A DNA stretch of 64,000 nucleotides from Heterocephalus glaber (lineage: Eukaryota > Chordata > Mammalia > Rodentia > Bathyergidae). Positions 61,900-64,000 of this stretch are shown here, one piece after another. How positions within the stretch are numbered: the first letter of the stretch is position 1; the number at the start of each line of letters is the position of its first letter. Under the pieces are notes generated by a model, which saw nothing but the letters and a program-made list of their open reading frames with translations, did no database searches and had not been told where the DNA came from. Location of the stretch: the NCBI RefSeq assembly GCF_000247695.1, contig NW_004624795.1, forward strand, positions 8,050,549 through 8,114,548, written 5' to 3'. Both the position numbers and the translations under genes were made by a program.

Positions 61900-63130
61900 T
61901 TTCTATGTCAGTGCACTACCTACGATCCCTCCCTCCCTCCCTCTGCCATGGGACCTCAGAGACCACAGCCCCGAAGGCACAGCTACAGAAGGTGGGGCCT
62001 CCGGCAGCCTGAATCCCTGAGCTCAGTGCAGATCAGAGCACCAGAGTGATGCTCACTCCAAATCACTAACCTATCCTGCCAAAGACGGCACAGATCTGAA
62101 AAGCTATACTTCCAAAGGAGCAGAAAATGTTATCTAAAGATGTGTTACTTTCCTGTAGCAGGCTTTTTAAAGTTTTTATTGAGTGCATCTAAAATCTCAC
62201 ATCTTGACATGGAAAAACAGAAGCTCAGTAGCTGGCTATCACAAAAGCACTACTGAAAGGCCGCAAACAAACAAACAAGCAAATACACCAAAAAACACTT
62301 CCTAAGACAGGTGGCCTCCTGGGTAAGTGGCCAGTGCAGTTGGACACATCCCTGCCTCAGAAAATCCTGAGTTCTATGGTTGCTGTCTTGAAGTTCTTAA
62401 AAATTTTATCGTTGAATTTTATTCTGTAAATAAAATTGGTGGGACAGTGGAGCATGAATCTGAATCTTGTCTCATCCCTCATGGAATTGACTTCAATTCC
62501 CTCTCCAGGATGAATTATCAACTGTCTGCTGCTCTTAATCTTGTCCCCTGCTTTGTCTGGCCTCCCTTTCTCCACCCTGGTTCCTCTCCACTCTGCCCCA
62601 GACAGGGACCTGAGAATGCAAGGTGGTTAGGTTCGATGGCAGTATTCTCTAACACCCAGAGAGGTGAGGCATGGTGGTGACTGTGCTTGCTTGGGGCTTA
62701 AAGCCTGGGGTGAATGAGTGGAGAATCTTCCAGCTCCCAGCAGTCCAGGTACCCAGGGGACTGGTGTTCAGGTCATATGCCCTTGGGACTTATCCACCCA
62801 CAATTCACTGCAAGAAAGGGAGCCTGAACTTCTGCAGATGCTTCCTGGGGCAGTGCACAGTCAGCACCTCAGGCAGCTGTGAGGCAGAGCTTGTGAGTAC
62901 ACAGTCTGTATCACTTGAAGGAGAGCTGGACACCTGTGAGGGTCTGGCTCACCCTATATGGATCCCCATACCTGAAGGGTGCCTCACTAGCCTACTCCAC
63001 CCCAAGTATCCGCTTTTCTATCTTCTAAGCGCCCTTATTCTGGTTTGTGTTTTTCTCTTCCGCCATCTCTGGGAGTTATCTGGAGACAGTTATAAAATGA
63101 GAATTGGATCATTTCATTGATTCAGCAGGC
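61900..63130. other. Moderately GC-richer block, unidentified
   Basis: Compared with its surroundings, 61915-62090 and 62560-63080 have more G and C. Two plus-strand frames (62327-62680, 117 codons; 62671-63120, 149 codons) lie here. The second has hydrophobic C-terminal residues and several cysteines, but I recognise no domain or splice context. This could be an old LTR or a decayed retrocopy. Confidence 0.25.
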
Positions 63131-63416
63131 ACATTAAATGCTCAGGCATTTGTATTTGGAAATAACATTGCATAAGATAAACATGGATGATAAGATCCAC
63201 GTTTAAATTTTTATTTTTTTCTTTTCTTAGGATTAAATAGCAAATACAAGATACCATGACAACATATGAGAGGGAGCCCACAAAAGGAAAGAAAATGCTT
63301 TATATTTTAATACTTCTAATGACACTTTCCCTCTGATTTTTGGAACAAGAGCCCCACCGTTTTTGTCTTATACTTGTACAAGTTCTGCAGCAAGTCTTGA
63401 AAAAATAGCATTGCAC

Positions 63417-63432
63417 AAAGCTATACGATGTG
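63417..63432 (+). repeat. 5' target-site duplication of the U6 retrosequence
   Basis: aaagctatacgatgtg, repeated with one mismatch at 63621-63636 (aaagctataggatgtg). It lies one base before the U6 start. Confidence 0.88.
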
Positions 63433-63433
63433 A

Positions 63434-63543
63434 GTGCTCACTTCTTCAGCAGCGCATATGCTAAAATTGGAACCATACGGAGAAGATTAGCATGGCCCCT
63501 GCGCAAGGATAACACGCAAATTTGTGAAGCGTTCCGTATTTTT
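63434..63543 (+). ncRNA. RNU6: U6 spliceosomal RNA-like sequence, retropseudogene
   Basis: Full-length U6 snRNA match: it starts GTGCTCACTTC (functional U6: GTGCTCGCTTC) and ends GTTCCGTATTTTT (functional: GTTCCATATTTTT). U6 RNA pairs with the 5' splice site and U2 in the spliceosome core. About three extra bases (TTC) lie in the 5' stem-loop region. The invariant ACAGAGA box is ACGGAGA (63477-63483), a change expected to damage splicing function, while 'agcatggcccctgcgcaagg' is intact. No TATA box or PSE is visible upstream at the usual positions. Flanking direct repeats (63417-63432, 63621-63636) and a non-U6 tail show it arrived by retrotransposition, so it is most likely a pseudogene. Confidence 0.95.
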
Positions 63544-63620
63544 AAAACTGTCATTAAAAATTGTATATTAAAGAGAAAGCAAATATAGTAAAATTTTAAC
63601 AACTGATAAACAACAACAAA
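63544..63620 (+). mobile_element. L1 3'-end-like tail fused to the U6 copy
   Basis: Between the U6 T run and the downstream duplication lie about 77 bases ending in an A-rich tail (caacaacaaa, continuing into the duplication). 'gagaaagcaaatatagtaaa' and 'attttaacaactgat' resemble an L1M 3'UTR (…AAAGCAAATGTGGTAAAATGTTAACAATTG…). Its position inside the duplicated target site means U6 and tail were inserted together. Confidence 0.6.
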
Positions 63621-63636
63621 AAAGCTATAGGATGTG
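63621..63636 (+). repeat. 3' target-site duplication of the U6 retrosequence
   Basis: aaagctataggatgtg follows the A-rich tail and matches 63417-63432 at 15 of 16 positions. Confidence 0.88.
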
Positions 63637-64000
63637 GATAAATGTCCCCACAGCGAGCTTCTCCCAATACAAGTCCCCTGTGGGAAACTCCTGGTGTCTT
63701 CAGCAACCTTTTAGTCGTCCAGATTTCTTTAAAAAACACAACTGACAGCTGGCCTCACCAAGCTGCCTCTGAAGTCTTTCTGACTTTGAATCAGATCCAG
63801 CTCTTCACAAAAGGCTTACATTTCTTCCTGAACTATAATGCTAAAATAAAACATATGAGGTCTAAAACAGAATTGCTGAATGGGTTTATCAGATCCCCAC
63901 AGCAGTGGGAAGTCACAAAGAAAGACAAAACCATCTTTTGCTTCACACTTGCTTTTGAAATTCCATCCCTTCAGCTCCTCTGTGCTTCTTTAGCAAAGGG
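63637..64000. other. No recognised feature
   Basis: Ordinary sequence to the window edge. I see no repeat or gene. Confidence 0.35.

Noticed and set aside
63434..63543. Functional U6 snRNA gene
   Set aside because: Altered ACAGAGA box, an insertion in the 5' stem, no visible pol III type 3 promoter, and retrotransposition duplications around it.

Overview
The window looks like a gene-poor, AT-rich stretch of a rodent nuclear genome, most likely from the squirrel lineage (ground squirrel, marmot or relative). The evidence is the repeats: short ID-type SINEs derived from a tRNA, dimeric SINEs that join a B1 (7SL-derived) left half to an ID-like right half, one B1 monomer, and rodent MaLR-type LTRs. 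B1 points to rodents; B1-ID dimers are known from squirrels and dormice. I found no intact host protein-coding gene, tRNA, rRNA or CRISPR array. Most of the 60-150 residue open frames are chance frames or lie inside repeats.

Layout. 1-5 kb: L1 fragments, an ID SINE, a MER20 DNA transposon split by another ID SINE. 5-13 kb: a B1-ID dimer, an LTR-like repeat and an antisense L1 3' end in otherwise unassigned sequence. 13.7-16.9 kb: antisense L1 pieces, an L2 tail with a short inverted repeat, an ID SINE with a tetranucleotide tail. 18-25 kb: three MaLR LTRs, an ID SINE and a recent tandem duplication. 27-36 kb: LTR-like, MIR, MER5A-like, L1 and L2 remnants. 36-45 kb: mostly unassigned, with one doubtful exon-like segment on the minus strand. 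45-50 kb: B1, two B1-ID dimers, antisense L1 sequence with a Tigger-type DNA transposon inside, and an LTR-like repeat. 50.8-51.3 kb: an uninterrupted L1 ORF1p C-terminal half with no recognisable ORF2 after it.

52.4-59.3 kb is the main locus. An old antisense L1 ORF2 is interrupted by a nearly full-length processed copy of YAP1 (53736-58121) with a perfect 17-bp target-site duplication. The copy has a GC-rich 5'UTR, a broken coding region, the complete 3'UTR and a polyadenylation signal. It records a single-WW splice form of the parent mRNA. It has a mutated start codon, several frameshifts and a lost WW tryptophan, so it is a pseudogene at protein level.

At 63434-63620 a U6 snRNA copy is joined to an L1 3'-end-like tail and flanked by 15/16-matching target-site duplications, as expected of a U6-L1 chimeric retrosequence.

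No cooperating gene set is visible. The interest lies in layered retrotransposition (YAP1, U6-L1, nested SINEs) and a few unexplained structures. Repeat family names come from memory of consensus sequences, and boundaries of old repeats are approximate.
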